Source: Terana coerulea
Taxonomy: Eukaryota; Basidiomycota; Agaricomycetes; Polyporales; Phanerochaetaceae
Direction of reading: 5' to 3'
DNA length: 64,000 nucleotides
Assembly (NCBI GenBank): GCA_024811115.1
Contig: JAKOGH010000776.1
Coordinates: forward strand, 610,022-674,021
Position numbers and translations under genes: made by a program
Shown here: piece after piece, positions 9,912 through 20,714 of the stretch
Layout: every line of letters starts with the position of its first letter
How positions within the stretch are numbered: position 1 is the stretch's first letter
Notes under the pieces: generated by a model
The model's input: only the letters and a program-made list of their open reading frames with translations
Database searches by the model: none
What the model was told of the DNA's origin: nothing

Positions 9912-12847
9912 CTAGTCTCCACTCCTCCCGTTCGGCGCAGCCGATGACGGTCCTTGGCCTTCGTTCAGGTTGGAACTCGATCCAGGGCCTCGTCCGAACA
10001 AGAATGAGCTTGCGATGTGCTCCGCCGTGCTTCTCAAGCTCCTCTTCACGCTGCGTCCCCTGCCATCCGCGTCGAGCCCACTACCATTCGGATACGACCT
10101 CGCGCTATTTCCGAGTGCGGAGTGGACGGACTCCTGCAGCTCTCTTGTTGTTGGTGACGCCGACAGAGACCGGGGCGTGTCTTCTCGCTGAACCTGCGTC
10201 CACGAGGAGGAAGAGTCGGTTCTGGCAGGGGTGTGATAGGAGTTCGAAGAGTCGTTGAGAACAGGATGGCCGTTGTATCCATTCACATGGTTGAATCCGT
10301 TTACTGAGGGCTGGCGGCTGTCTTCTTCGACAAAGGGCATAGGAGACGATTGTGATAGACCTGCTGACGGGGCAAAAGTCGTCGTATAAGGCGGTGCAGT
10401 GTTGGGAACGACCATCAGCTGCTCTCTACGGGGAGAGAACTGCCCGTTTGGACCAGACATAGGTGTAAGACCAGTGCCTCGTCCATGACCAATCTCAGCG
10501 AAGACAAGATCGGGAGTAATGACACCCCCAGCGCGCGTCGATGAAGCCGCCTCTACATAGTTGCGGAAGAACGCCGTCCCAGTGGAATAGTTTGTCCCTG
10601 CACTCCTATTTGAAGCGGCTTCGCTCGGTGTAGGTGAAGTCGATGCTTCGACTATTGGCTGGTGGCCGAACCCGCGCCCTCGGCGAGACGGCCCTGCAGT
10701 CGGCGTTGGGGGCATGGGGGTATGTGTCCCGGGCTTGCGCGAGATACGGGCATGCTGACTCGTTCTCTTGTCATGAACAATTCTCGGGGAGGATACTGAG
10801 GAGTTTGTTGGATATCGATAGGAATGAACTGTTGGACGCTTGGTCCTCGAACGGCCTGATATCCGTAGTGCGTTCCGTTGGCATGGATAACCGGTAACAT
10901 ATGAATCTGCTCTTCCTCCTGCTCGTCACCATCGTCAACGACATCCATGGGAAGGTACCTCCTATCCAGGTCTTCCGATTCGTAGTCGTATTCTGTACCG
11001 CTCTGTTGAGCACTGTCGTCGGTGATAGCGTTATAAAGCTCTGACAGGAAGTTCCGCAAGTCCGCAACGCCCTTGCCCGAGTATACACAGAAGGTCGAAC
11101 GTTGGGTGGAGTTAAACTCCTATTGGAAGAAAATAGGCATAAGACGAGATGCATAAGAAATACGGATCGCACGCACCGATGGAGGCTCCCTGCAGAACTG
11201 CTGGAGCTCAGTCCTCCTAAATGCTGGAATACCCGTGAGGCTAAGGTGGGTAAGCTTCGGCAGCTTCTGCAAGAGGAAGTGGATTGCCAGAACGGTGATC
11301 TGGTCGCAATACGACAAGTGTATGCGTTCTAAAGTTCCATGTCTTTCGCCCAACGCGTAGATCGCTTGGTCGGTGAGGTTGCTCACGCGTACGAGCCCAA
11401 TGCGGCGCAGCTTCGGCAACGCAGACAATTCGAAAACGGACATGTCCGTGAGTTGCAAGCAGTCTATGTAGCAGATGTCATGAGATACGCGCATACAGCC
11501 AACTAATGAGCACTTACTGGCAAGATCTATATACCTGAGTCTCGTACATGCCCTTGCTAGCCCTCTAATAGCGACATCCGTGATGATGCTCGCGTGTCCT
11601 AAGTGCAAGTAGTGTAGGTGCTTGCCCAGAGCACATATTGCTTCCACCGCATGGTCTGTAATAAGAGTGCATTTTGCAAGGACCAGATTCCGAATTTTCG
11701 GCGCAGTAGCCACAATGCCTTCCACCGCTTCATCCGTTATGGACGAACATGCCGTGAGATCGAGGAGACGGAGATGGTCAAACCGCTTTGTGACGCGCAA
11801 CGGAGGTAGACGATCAACGAGGAAGGGTGCAGACGAGGGGAAAGGGTTAGGACCGTCTGTTACGATCTCAGGTTTCGGCGGTGCAGGGAAGGCGGTATCT
11901 GTGAGTTCTGAACAGTGTGACAACCTCATCTCGCGCATATTGGTAGAGAACGTCCACAAATCACGAACAGACACGTCCGTGATCTGTTTGCAGTGCGTGA
12001 GGTCGATTTCCAAGAGAAGGGGACACGATTTCGCGAGCGCGGACACTGCTTCATCAGTGATCTGTTCGAGTCCACATAGCTTGACGCGGCGCAGGAGGGG
12101 GCAGTTGGCAGCCAAAGCGAGGATTGCTTTGTCCGTGAGTTTCTTGCATCCTCCAAGGTTGATGCCTTGCAAACGTTTGGTTGAGGATGCGAGCGCGACC
12201 ATGGCTCGGTCGGTCGCCTCTGTAACTCCTGTGAGGTCCAGCGCGACAAGGTTAGGGCAACATGGTAGGACCCTAGCTAGGGCGCCGTCGGTGATATTGC
12301 CACAGTTCAAAAGAGTGAGGCGTTCCAATCGTACGCATTGCGCGAGGCGGGAGAACATCGAATCAGCGAGGTCCCCACCGAGGTACGAGAAGTTTAGGCG
12401 GCGTATAAAACGCGCATAGAGGAATGTTTGATCGTCGCGGGACAGAATACGCATCATCTTCACCAGGGTGGATAGCTTTGTGAAGTTCGGTCGATGCCAA
12501 AGCAACTCCACTGAACATTCGCACCAGCTTCGTGAGACCAACAAACAGTGGTACAAGTCGCGTGGAGAATGTAGATGTTTGAGGACATGTATCAGGATCT
12601 CGGGTGGGAGGCGCGATGCGAATGATATCTGGGTGCTGTTCGTCGTGGCCAACGGCGAGCACGCTGGGAGAGTGTGGGTTCGGGTCCATTGAGCGGGAGA
12701 GGCGGCAACAGGTTCGGCAGAGGCAAAATACGCGGATTTGTTGAAGTCCTCGTCGTCCTCGTCGCCAGACAGCGACGTCGCAGACTGCGCGGGGGAATGG
12801 TGCCTGTAAACCTGATGTCGTGAAGAGCTCGGGTTGCGGGACTTCAT
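9912..12847 (-). CDS. GRR1: F-box/LRR protein GRR1 (SCF ubiquitin ligase subunit)
   Basis: Substrate receptor of an SCF-type ubiquitin ligase; GRR1 orthologs link nutrient signals to cyclin and transporter turnover. An F-box (SRLPPEILIHVLKHLHSPRD..LLVSRSWCECSVELLW) is followed by about a dozen leucine-rich repeats with the CxxITD-type signature (LTLLNCGNITD, VKLCGLEQITDEAV, LHLGHASIITDVAI). Introns lie near 11461-11513 (IDLA to NCLQLTD) and 11102-11155 (PPS to EFNSTQRS). After them come a conserved GKGVADLRNFLSELY block, an acidic linker and a Ser/Pro-rich tail ending at 9912. One T seems missing near 10780; with it, PPREF joins HDKRTSQHARISRKPGTHTP. Start ATG at 12847 is chosen; an alternative at 12943 is also in frame (with or without an intron at 12869-12916) but overlaps the neighbour's start. 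Confidence 0.9.
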
Positions 12848-12931
12848 CGTTGTGGACAGCAATGAGCACTGCACGTGGATGGGGACAGGAGGACAAGAGC
12901 GGAGAGATATGCTTACGTCAGCAAACGGCTT

Positions 12932-13660
12932 ATGGATAGCCATTCATCAGAGGAAGAGAGACCACCACAAACCATCGTTGTCACAGCTCCCTCTTCACCA
13001 GAACTGCCAAATGGACTCCCGCGACCCCGAGCAGAGTACGGCGACTCTCACCAGCTCACTTTCATGCCCCTAGACAATCTCACCGTACCAGCCACCGACG
13101 CCATGGCGACTCCACCACTCTCTCCCTTTCAGCAAGCAATGGCCAACGCCGATCTCCCTGAACCAGGTCCTGCCCATTTTGCTGCTCGTCAAAACATCTG
13201 GAGAACTGTCAGGGGGTCGCGAGCACCCGAGGTCAAGACATCGCAACCATCTCGCAAGCTACATGCGCTGTTACAGAAGGACGTCCCTCTGGACGAGGAC
13301 CGATATTGGAATACCGGGCTAGATAGAATTTGGAAAGGGCTCATGGGTGGTGCAAAGCTTAGAGAACGGTTACCACTTCGCGATCTGGTGCGTCCTCATG
13401 CCCGTAACTCTGGAAGCTGAATTTATCTCACAAGGCCTGCCCGCCAGACTAAAATTCTCCACGCGGGCTGGATTCGCGAAGGTACTTGGCCAAAGGGACA
13501 AATGGCACCAGAACCGGACGATGAACTCAATGCAGAAAGCATCCCACCTCTTACACCACCACTTACCGACCCGTCGCGCGTAACCACTCCAGGTTCGAGT
13601 ACTGCACCGGTCACCCCATTCGATGAAGGATTCGAGGGAACGTCGAGGAGACTCCAGTGA
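12932..13660 (+). CDS. conserved-looking protein of unknown function
   Basis: Two exons: 12932 to 13389, then 13454-13660. The intron starts GTGCGT at 13390 and ends GCCAG at 13453. Exon 1 encodes a Ser/Pro-rich start (MDSHSSEEERPPQ) and a compact segment (RKLHALLQKDVPLDEDRYW, then GLDRIWKGLMGG, then RLPLRDL). Exon 2 continues TKILHAGWIREGTWPKGQ and ends in a Pro/Thr-rich tail. The middle looks like a folded domain, but I do not recognise it. The gene is divergent from GRR1 with only 84 bp between the chosen start codons, so the two probably share a promoter. Confidence 0.65.
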
Positions 13661-13928
13661 TTGGAGGCTCGGGTAGTTGAAGAATACGATCTTACACATG
13701 TGTTAATATTACAATACACCAGCCTGTAAGGGTATCATTCCAATCAGCACTGAATGTAACAGCAGAATCATGAACAACCATGGCGTATACAACCAATAAC
13801 ACCTTAGGGAGCGTACATGACCAGTGAAAGATGCCTAGGTTTTTGGCCGCCACCATTTGCCGGAGAATATAAGGACTGGCTTCAAGGATGATAGAGGACG
13901 TTTTGATGAGACAGCGTAAGGAAGCGCA

Positions 13929-14368
13929 TCATCTTGAGGGTGGTGAGACCTATTATCGGAGTGAGAGACGTATTAGGTAGCGTAACAGTTCATCGGACGT
14001 ACCAGGATAACACCGTCACCTCGAACGAAGAGCATGTCCATCTTTCGCTTTGCCATCTACCGGCACCTTGGGCACATTATGCTGGGGCAGTAGTTGCGCC
14101 ACTCACATTGACAGTAGGATCCGCGGTGCCTTCTGCTTGGTCCACAATGAGGATCGTCTCCTCGACGTCACTCAGAATCAAGTTCATGTGACCGTCATAT
14201 GCCTAGCCAGCGTAGTATGAGCATTGCACCATATTATATTCAAGATGAAGTTCTTACGTGCAGAACACCGCTCAACTCACGGTCCCCCCTCAGTTTGACA
14301 AACACGCGCTCGCTCAGTGAAAGTCTGATCAAGTCAAAAGGCTCCTGAATCGCCGAAGAGGTGTCCAT
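13929..14368 (-). CDS. LSM3: U6 snRNA-associated Sm-like protein LSM3
   Basis: Component of the LSM2-8 ring on U6 snRNA and the LSM1-7 ring in mRNA decay. Exons are 14368-14258, 14202-14107, 14056-14003 and 13949-13929. The Sm1 motif is [30 protein letters not shown] with SDVEETI; Sm2 is [14 protein letters not shown], followed by a VSPPSR end. The last intron matters: without it the protein would end VRPMNCYAT, while the spliced VSPPSR end fits the family. About 93 residues, the usual length. All junctions are in phase and need no correction. Confidence 0.93.
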
Positions 14369-14534
14369 AGCTTTAGTAGTTGGGAGTGGACGATCGCGTC
14401 CTACACAAACTCTTTCGCCTTGCACAGCGCACGAAGCAGCGTAGCACGTGGACCACGTGGCTGAGGGCGCTTAGCTCAGGTCATTCTTCCAGGGCGGACC
14501 GCTGCGCGTGTTGTCTTCTTGCACAACGACCACC
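14369..14534. promoter_or_regulatory. bidirectional promoter with paired CACGTG boxes
   Basis: The 166 bp between the LSM3 start (14368, minus) and the U1-C start (14535, plus) must serve both genes. It holds two CACGTG palindromes, at 14445-14450 and 14454-14459, with starts 9 bp apart. CACGTG is the core site of CBF1-like bHLH factors; binding here is inferred. Confidence 0.6.
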
Positions 14535-15389
14535 ATGCCGGTATGATGCCCTTTGTCGGTGTTGCCCTCTACTGACCTCATTTATTCGTAGAAACACTAC
14601 TGCGACTACTGTGATGTCTTCCTGACTCACGACTCCGCATCAGGTAAGCTCACGCGGAGCTACATGGGCATGTCCACCACTCACAACAACGAATAGTCCG
14701 TAAAGCCCACAACAGCGGTAGGAATCATCTCGCGAACGTCAGGGACTATTACGCATGTGAGCATGGAATCTCTACTCTGATTGAACATAGCTGACAACCT
14801 TCCAGCCCTCGGTCATGACAAGGCGCAAAGCATTATCGACCAAATTACTGCGGCATACGAAACAAGCGGCGGGCCTCCTCCTGGTGGATTCGGCTTTGGA
14901 CCGCAGCATCTAGCACCAGCGCCTCCGCCTTTCGGTGGACCGGGAATGGGATTTCCTCCGCCGCAGTTTGGAGGTACGTCAGACTTTCATCCCGGTCGTT
15001 CAATACGCTGACTCACGATGTGCGCTGGGTATAGGTCCCCGCCCGCCCTTCCCTCCCGGTATGCCTCCTCCAGGTATGATGCCCCCAGGTGCGCCCCCAT
15101 TCCCTCCTGGTCCAGGAATGGGCCCGCCCCCAGGTATGGGTGGATTCCCCCTAACGGTACGTTCCGCTCTTCCTGGATCCTTTAGTAGTATACTGAAGCG
15201 ACCTTAGGTATGCCCCCTTTCCCTCCGATGAATGCGGGTGGTCCTCCTGGTGGCATGCCAGGAGGTCCTCCATTCCCACCTAACGGTAACTTCCCTCCTC
15301 CGGGCCAGCAGCAGAGTCCCCCACCAGACGTGTCTGCCGGTCCTGGTGGCATCCATCCTGATAGGCTCAGGATGATGGGTGGCAGGTAA
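14535..15389 (+). CDS. U1 small nuclear ribonucleoprotein C
   Basis: U1-C stabilises base pairing between U1 snRNA and the 5' splice site. Exon 1 is only six bases (14535-14540, MP). Exons 14592-14643, 14697-14755 and 14791-14973 then encode [28 protein letters not shown] and ANVRDYYA. This is the matrin-type C2H2 zinc finger (C-x2-C..H..H) that defines the family. The remainder (15035 on) is a Pro/Gly/Met-rich tail (PPGMMPPGAPPFPPGPGMG, ending DRLRMMGGR), usual for U1-C. The tail frame breaks at the CCCCC run 15147-15151: one more C would give FPPN and join to GMPPFPP across the intron ending near 15207. Divergent partner of LSM3. Confidence 0.93.
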
Positions 15390-15662
15390 AATGGGTACTG
15401 CTTGTCTTTGCTGCCAGTAATTGTCGGTTTCTCCTGTCAGCTTGTGTAGGTCTTCACGTTCTGTATGTCTCAGTAATCCCCTGGTCAATTATATCATGCA
15501 TTTCTGTCCAAGTAAAATTGCCTACATGTGGAATTCTGAGTCAAGCTGAATGCTATATCTTGTGAGTCACGGTAGATAGAGATTTCGGGCCCGATTGATC
15601 ATCTCATTGGACGCGGGTGTGATGGCGCAGATGATGGTCCAAACTTTCACTAGGGATGTCGA

Positions 15663-16937
15663 ATGAACCTCCTCACAAATCTTCTGCGACAACTATCACC
15701 TCGCTTCTCCTCAGCTGCTGCTATGGCGAAGCAAACACGCATATTAAGCTGTGACGCATCGTCCGTGTCCTTCACAGATGCTGACGTTCCACAGATTTCA
15801 GACCAAGACACGCAAAATGCGCTTCACGCTGCCTCGAAACTCCTCCATGACCTGCAGCCCATCGCATTCCCCACAGAGACTGTGTATGGGCTTGGTGCGC
15901 TCGCTCTGAACTCTACGGCCGCGGCACAGATCTTCAGCACGAAGGGAAGGCCGCCAGACAACCCTCTCATCGTACATGTCTCGTCCAGAGCCATGCTCGG
16001 ACGCCTCCTTCCTCCATCTTATAAACTCTCGCGAACGTACGAAGTGCTCATCAAGCGATTTTGGCCTGGTCCTCTGACGCTGTTATTCCCCACGGACACG
16101 TCTCTTGTCCCACCGCTGATCACGGCCGGCCAACCCTCCGTCGCAATTCGCATGCCATCTCATCCGGTTGCGCGAGCCCTCATCGCCATCGCAGACGCTC
16201 CTCTCGCTGCTCCAAGCGCAAACAGCTCAGGCAAGCCCAGTCCGACGCGTGCAGAGCATGTCTTTCGGGACCTCGAGGGTAAGATTGAGTTGATCCTAGA
16301 CGGAGGTGCGTGTGGTGTTGGACTGGAGAGCACGGTCGTGGACGGCCTGCAGGAGGATGGCAATGTTCGTGTCTTGCGCCCTGGAGGTGTGACTGTAGAG
16401 GACATCGAAAATGCATTGAAGGAGGAACTGGGAGACGGGTCTGCGCCAATTCCGCGGGTGCTCGTACATAGGAAGGATTATCAAGACGAAGCCATGGAAC
16501 AAGCCCCGACCACTCCCGGCATGAAGTATCGACACTACTCGCCTTCTGTCCCAGTCATTCTTTTGCACACTTCCGCGACCCCTCCTCTCGACGTACATGC
16601 CCAACAATTCACGCATGCCGACTTCTTCTCTACGCTTCGGAGCCGTTTCGAGGGCGCGGAAACACTCAAAGTCGGCCTCTTGACTCCCTCCGATTCTCCA
16701 TTGCTTGGTAGAATTCCAGAGATATCTGGAGTCCAGTGGTGCAATTATCCGCTTGGGCCAATTTCGGATCCTTCGGTAACCGCGCAGCGTCTCTTCGACA
16801 GTTTGCTCACCGCTGAAAAGGACGGCGTGCATGTCATTCTGATAGAAGAAGTTATAGAGGATCGAGAAGGACTTGCAGTGATGAATCGAGTCAACAAAGC
16901 GGCCGGGGAGGCAGTTTGGCTACCACGGACTACTTAG
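15663..16937 (+). CDS. SUA5: threonylcarbamoyl-AMP synthase SUA5
   Basis: Makes threonylcarbamoyl-AMP from threonine, bicarbonate and ATP, the first step of t6A37 in ANN-decoding tRNAs. Intronless, 424 aa. The YrdC domain shows PIAFPTETVYGLGALALN, KGRPPDNPLIVHV, FWPGPLTLLF, APSANSSGKPSPT and LILDGGACGVGLESTVVD. The C-terminal Sua5 domain follows a linker carrying PGMKYRHYSP. The first 20 residues (MNLLTNLLRQLSPRFSSAAA) form a basic amphipathic leader like a mitochondrial presequence. A second Met at codon 21 (MAKQTR) starts right before the conserved part. Two forms, mitochondrial and cytosolic, from the two starts are plausible because both compartments need t6A. No frame problems. Confidence 0.95.
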   Translation: MNLLTNLLRQLSPRFSSAAAMAKQTRILSCDASSVSFTDADVPQISDQDTQNALHAASKLLHDLQPIAFPTETVYGLGALALNSTAAAQIFSTKGRPPDNPLIVHVSSRAMLGRLLPPSYKLSRTYEVLIKRFWPGPLTLLFPTDTSLVPPLITAGQPSVAIRMPSHPVARALIAIADAPLAAPSANSSGKPSPTRAEHVFRDLEGKIELILDGGACGVGLESTVVDGLQEDGNVRVLRPGGVTVEDIENALKEELGDGSAPIPRVLVHRKDYQDEAMEQAPTTPGMKYRHYSPSVPVILLHTSATPPLDVHAQQFTHADFFSTLRSRFEGAETLKVGLLTPSDSPLLGRIPEISGVQWCNYPLGPISDPSVTAQRLFDSLLTAEKDGVHVILIEEVIEDREGLAVMNRVNKAAGEAVWLPRTT

Positions 16938-18727
16938 ATATAGCCGCGTTCCCAGGATGCTTGCTCTATGTGGTTCACTTAGAACACGGGAAGGTCTGTC
17001 CGTCGCAACAATACCATACGTTAGAATAATAGACTAACTTCCTTCGGTCATCAGAGCAGTGTCCCCGTGAGTCGGTTTCGTGTATGGTTGGGGAGGATTG
17101 CTATGTAGAGGTCTACCCTCGGCGATGTCTTGTATCCGCTACACTTGGTCAGGACGTAGCTTGTATGTATTCACAAGCAAGAAATTTGAAATACGACACT
17201 AACGTAGCTCGGTCACTAGAAAGTCGCCTGCGGTTTCTTTTCCCGAGGAGGCTCGGATAGAATGCTATTGACACTGTAGTGGTCTGTGGGTCCACCCTGC
17301 GGGTTTGCCAAACAGTGAGAACTTATATAAGTAGGCCGCACCAGTCAAGTTCCTCGTGGTGACCTTCCACAGTTCCCTCTCCCTTGCTCTCCCATCGTCC
17401 CTTTCCGTCTGGTACTTCTAGCACCTCGACATCGACATCGCTAAGCGCTTACTATCCTACGCTTCCGTACTCAGCGAAGTCATCGAGTCATTCCAAGCAC
17501 ATTCCCTCTGCGCAAGCAACTTTTACGACCTCCAATCTATGCTCGTATCCTCTGTTCGCCGTCCACCGTCGCATGCCTTCAGGCTACGTTCATTAGGCGC
17601 CCGCCGTTAGCGGCGGTTTGAGCCGACGTGAGCTACCGTTCGTACGTTGCAACGTGCACCCCACCCCGCGTATGTAGTCGATCATTTTGTTCCGTCAATT
17701 ATTGCCATCCTTCACCCTTTGAAGCTGACCCCCGAAAATCCCTGCAGAATCCCTCTCTAAAATCACGGTCGTGGATGCGTGGCTACCTCGTGTACGCTGT
17801 CACGTTCGGTTGATCCATGAGGTATCCTCAATCCCTGGGAACGACCGGAGCTCACAAAGCAATGCGCCAACGGTGCCATGGACCGGATGCTCCTTCGTTT
17901 CCCTTGCGTTATCCTCGACGACCGGCTCGCTTGCTCTCCTCGCTCAATGCGAGCTATCGCTGCATGTGCATTCAGAATAATATGAAGACAGAGGCCTCCC
18001 TCTCCCTAAAGGCTCTTCGCTTTCCACATCGATGACGAGGTGTTGGCTTGTTCGATCTCGTACTGGGTCCGAGATTAGGGGATGTGTTCTTTTCGAGCGG
18101 GCCATCGGCGACCCAGGTGACATCGAACCATGGAGAGGATTCAGATATTCTACCCACGATCTTTCCACAATCTTTAGCCCAGGTATGTCCAACTAGCTCT
18201 GGCGTCTGGCTGCCCCCTGACGGCTGATTGAATTGGCAGGTTAAGGTTCATGAAAGACTTGGTACGAGTCTTTGTCCATGGGCCCGGTCGAGGTCTCGTG
18301 GAATTCATACTCGAGGGAACTTTGCTTGTCGGACTTGGAGATGGGAATGACGGTATCCTTTTGAAAGAGCGTATCGTGAAGACTCGTCACCCTCTCCGCT
18401 TTCTGTGGAAGGTCACTTCGCTCACGGAATGCTGCGCTGATCAGCAAGCGTGTCCCGCCTCACCAAACGGCCCTGCCTCGCTTCGCTTGCATAGTACGCC
18501 TCTCGCATTCCAACCGCTATAAAAGTCTCCCAGTCCAACGATTCGCAACCCTGTCCTACCTGCTTTCCCTTACGCTCTTCCGAGGTCGCCTTCCACGCTT
18601 TCCACTCGTCGCACCCATCCGTTATCTGCTTGCTGTCAAGATTTGTATCCATTTCCATTATATCCGTATCAGTAAGCAAATTCGTGCCTAAACAGGCGTA
18701 ACACGGAAGAATTAATTCCGCATAGAC
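16938..18727 (+). promoter_or_regulatory. long leader / promoter region before the HMG-box gene, with uORFs
   Basis: 1.8 kb with no protein gene seen. A TATA-like TTATATAA lies at 17323-17330, followed by a CT-rich stretch and CA/TC-rich DNA typical of fungal transcript starts. If this is the promoter, the leader would be about 1.37 kb. It holds several short ATG frames, for example 17573-17596 (8 codons with stop), an ATG-TAG pair near 17670, and a 72-codon frame at 17817-18035. The transcript start is inferred. Confidence 0.4.
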
Positions 18728-20219
18728 ATGTCATCATCCAGGTCCAATGCGCCCTCTCCCTCTCCATCGTTGCAATCAATGTCGCTGCCGCTGGACGGTG
18801 GCTACTATTCCCTTGCAGAAGACTGGTCGGTGACCGACTGGTCTCGCACGCCGTCTCCCCCTGCCCGAACTCCCAGTCGCTTCGTCTGCTGGCCCGGCTC
18901 CGGCCCCAGCCTTGGAGTTCGATGATCCGAGCCGTTTTCTACCGCCTCCTGGTCCATTGTTGCTGGAGCCCCCAAGCCGCGTAAGGCCAATGCCTATGGT
19001 CCCGGGAGACAATACGTCCCTCGTCCGCCGAATGCATTCATGCTCTTTCGATCCCAGATGATGAACAAGATTATCCCCGATCTCGCCAATCGCCAACAGA
19101 ACGTTAGCCGTATCGCGGGCGAAGTCTGGAACGATCTGCCGGACAATGTGAAGGAGGCGTGGCACGAGAAGTCCAAAGAGGTCCGCCACCTGCACAAGCT
19201 CAAGTATCCGAACTACAAGTTCGCGCCGTCGCGCACGAAGGAAGGCAAGAAGATAGATGTCTCTGTGATCGGCAATGTCAAGGAGAAGAACCGTCTCGTT
19301 CGAGAGCGTCTTGGCGTTCGCGGTGTAGCTCCCCCCGCGAAACGGCAGCGTCGTCCTAAGCCCTACTCACGAGGATCTGATGACGAATATCTCCCGTTGG
19401 GCCAACCATCTGGTGCGGGGCAACGCAAGGGGCCTGCTTTAACCGAGGCACGCGGGGACACCATTGTTCCCACGCAGGAGCCGTCGGGGTCCTCGTCCTC
19501 GTCCTCTTATTCCGCGCTCCCACTCCAGTACCCCGAATCTCCTCGTCTTTTATACCCTCCGACTCCCTCGCAGTCGCCTCGTCTTTTGTATCACCCGACT
19601 CCCGACGCACCGTTGCCGTTGCCGTCTTTCTCGCAAGACCTGCAGCTCCAGTGTCAGGAATACTGCCTCGCCTATCTCGCCCAGCTCGTTCCACAATTGC
19701 ACGCACAGTCCGCCATGACGACCAAATCTACTTCGCCCGCGCAAGGTCCTTCCACTTCATCGAAGGACGAGGGCGCTATCGACGCCAAGAAAGGCCAGAG
19801 CGTCGAGGAGCAGGTGTGCATCCGGCATCGCCCTTTTCACCTCTTTTAGCCTTGCTAACGAAACCCCTCAGGATCTCGTCCGTTATGAATCATCCTCCCT
19901 GTCCCACCATCTCGCTCTCGGCCTCGACCCGACCCTCCACCTCCCAACTCTCGGTGCTTTTCGTGCACGGAACTTCCCCAATGGTGTTCCCCCACCGTAC
20001 CCCACTCCTCCGCCCCCTACACCCCCCGCATCTTCCGCCCCCTTCCCGTTTGAGCCGCCGGCCGCAGTCTCTCCCGAGCTCCTTTTCGGTGTTGGTCCTT
20101 ATGACTTCAACGGAACGGTTCCTGACTGGAGCGAGGCCTCCAGCGTTGAAGAACTGCTTAGGTTTCTGCCCAACGACGACCTTGTGGAGGTGAAGGAGCA
20201 ACAGGCAGGGAGCTCTTAA
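18728..20219 (+). CDS. MATA-type HMG-box transcription factor
   Basis: DNA-binding regulator of the class that includes fungal pheromone-response and mating factors. The HMG box runs from RPPNAFMLFRSQMMNKI through NVSRIAGEVWNDLPDNVK and AWHEKSKEVRHLHKLKYPNYKF (about 19030-19230). A basic KRQRRPKP segment and a Ser/Pro-rich, probably activating, C-terminus follow. An intron at 19814-19871 (GTGTGC..CTCAG, with TGCTAAC branch point) joins EEQ to DLVRYESSS. The N-terminal part is continuous only if the CCC at 18872-18874 is one base too long (giving RTPVASSAG) and the CCCCC at 18969-18973 is one too short (giving LLLEPPKPRKANAYGPG). No homeodomain, pheromone or receptor genes lie nearby, so this is not evidence of a mating locus. 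Confidence 0.88.
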
Positions 20220-20714
20220 GAGTCAGCGCATCGGTTGCTCTTCGTCGGCTCACATCGAGCTGCGCGGTAAGTTGGTTTCCTTCTTTGCTGTACAAGTATC
20301 TCTCGTGTATCTCCCGCCGTTATTTTTTCTTCAACGTTGTAGCAGGTGTTTGCGCATGACCTACTCGCAATTTGTACAACACGTCTCTTAGACTCGCATT
20401 GCATCATGTATTCTTGTCGACGCCGTTCGTAACTTAGATTATTATTCAGAACCGCATGAGGCCTCTGAGGTTGTCCTAAGCATGCATGCACTGGCCTGTT
20501 GCGAGCTTGGCCTTGACGATGGTTTTGTGTGGCCACATGGGCCCAACCAGGCCCAACCACGTTCAACGTTCCACGTGCCCCGTTCCACCCACGGGCGCTT
20601 TGCACTTGTGGGTCCAACGAATTTTGTGGGCGGCTAGTACAGCTCAGAACCTGTCCTTCTTCGCTGCCATCTCTTTGCTTGACATACTTTATCTTCGCAC
20701 TACAGCCAACCACT
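20220..20714. other. intergenic, no gene seen
   Basis: This lies between the HMG-box stop and the DBP8 start. It holds no credible coding frame. The last 120 bases before 20715 should contain the DBP8 promoter. Confidence 0.4.

Noticed and set aside
18728..20219. Mating-type locus
   Set aside because: Only one HMG-box gene is present. There are no homeodomain pair, pheromone precursors, STE3-type receptors or the usual MIP flank, so an HMG-box gene alone does not support it.
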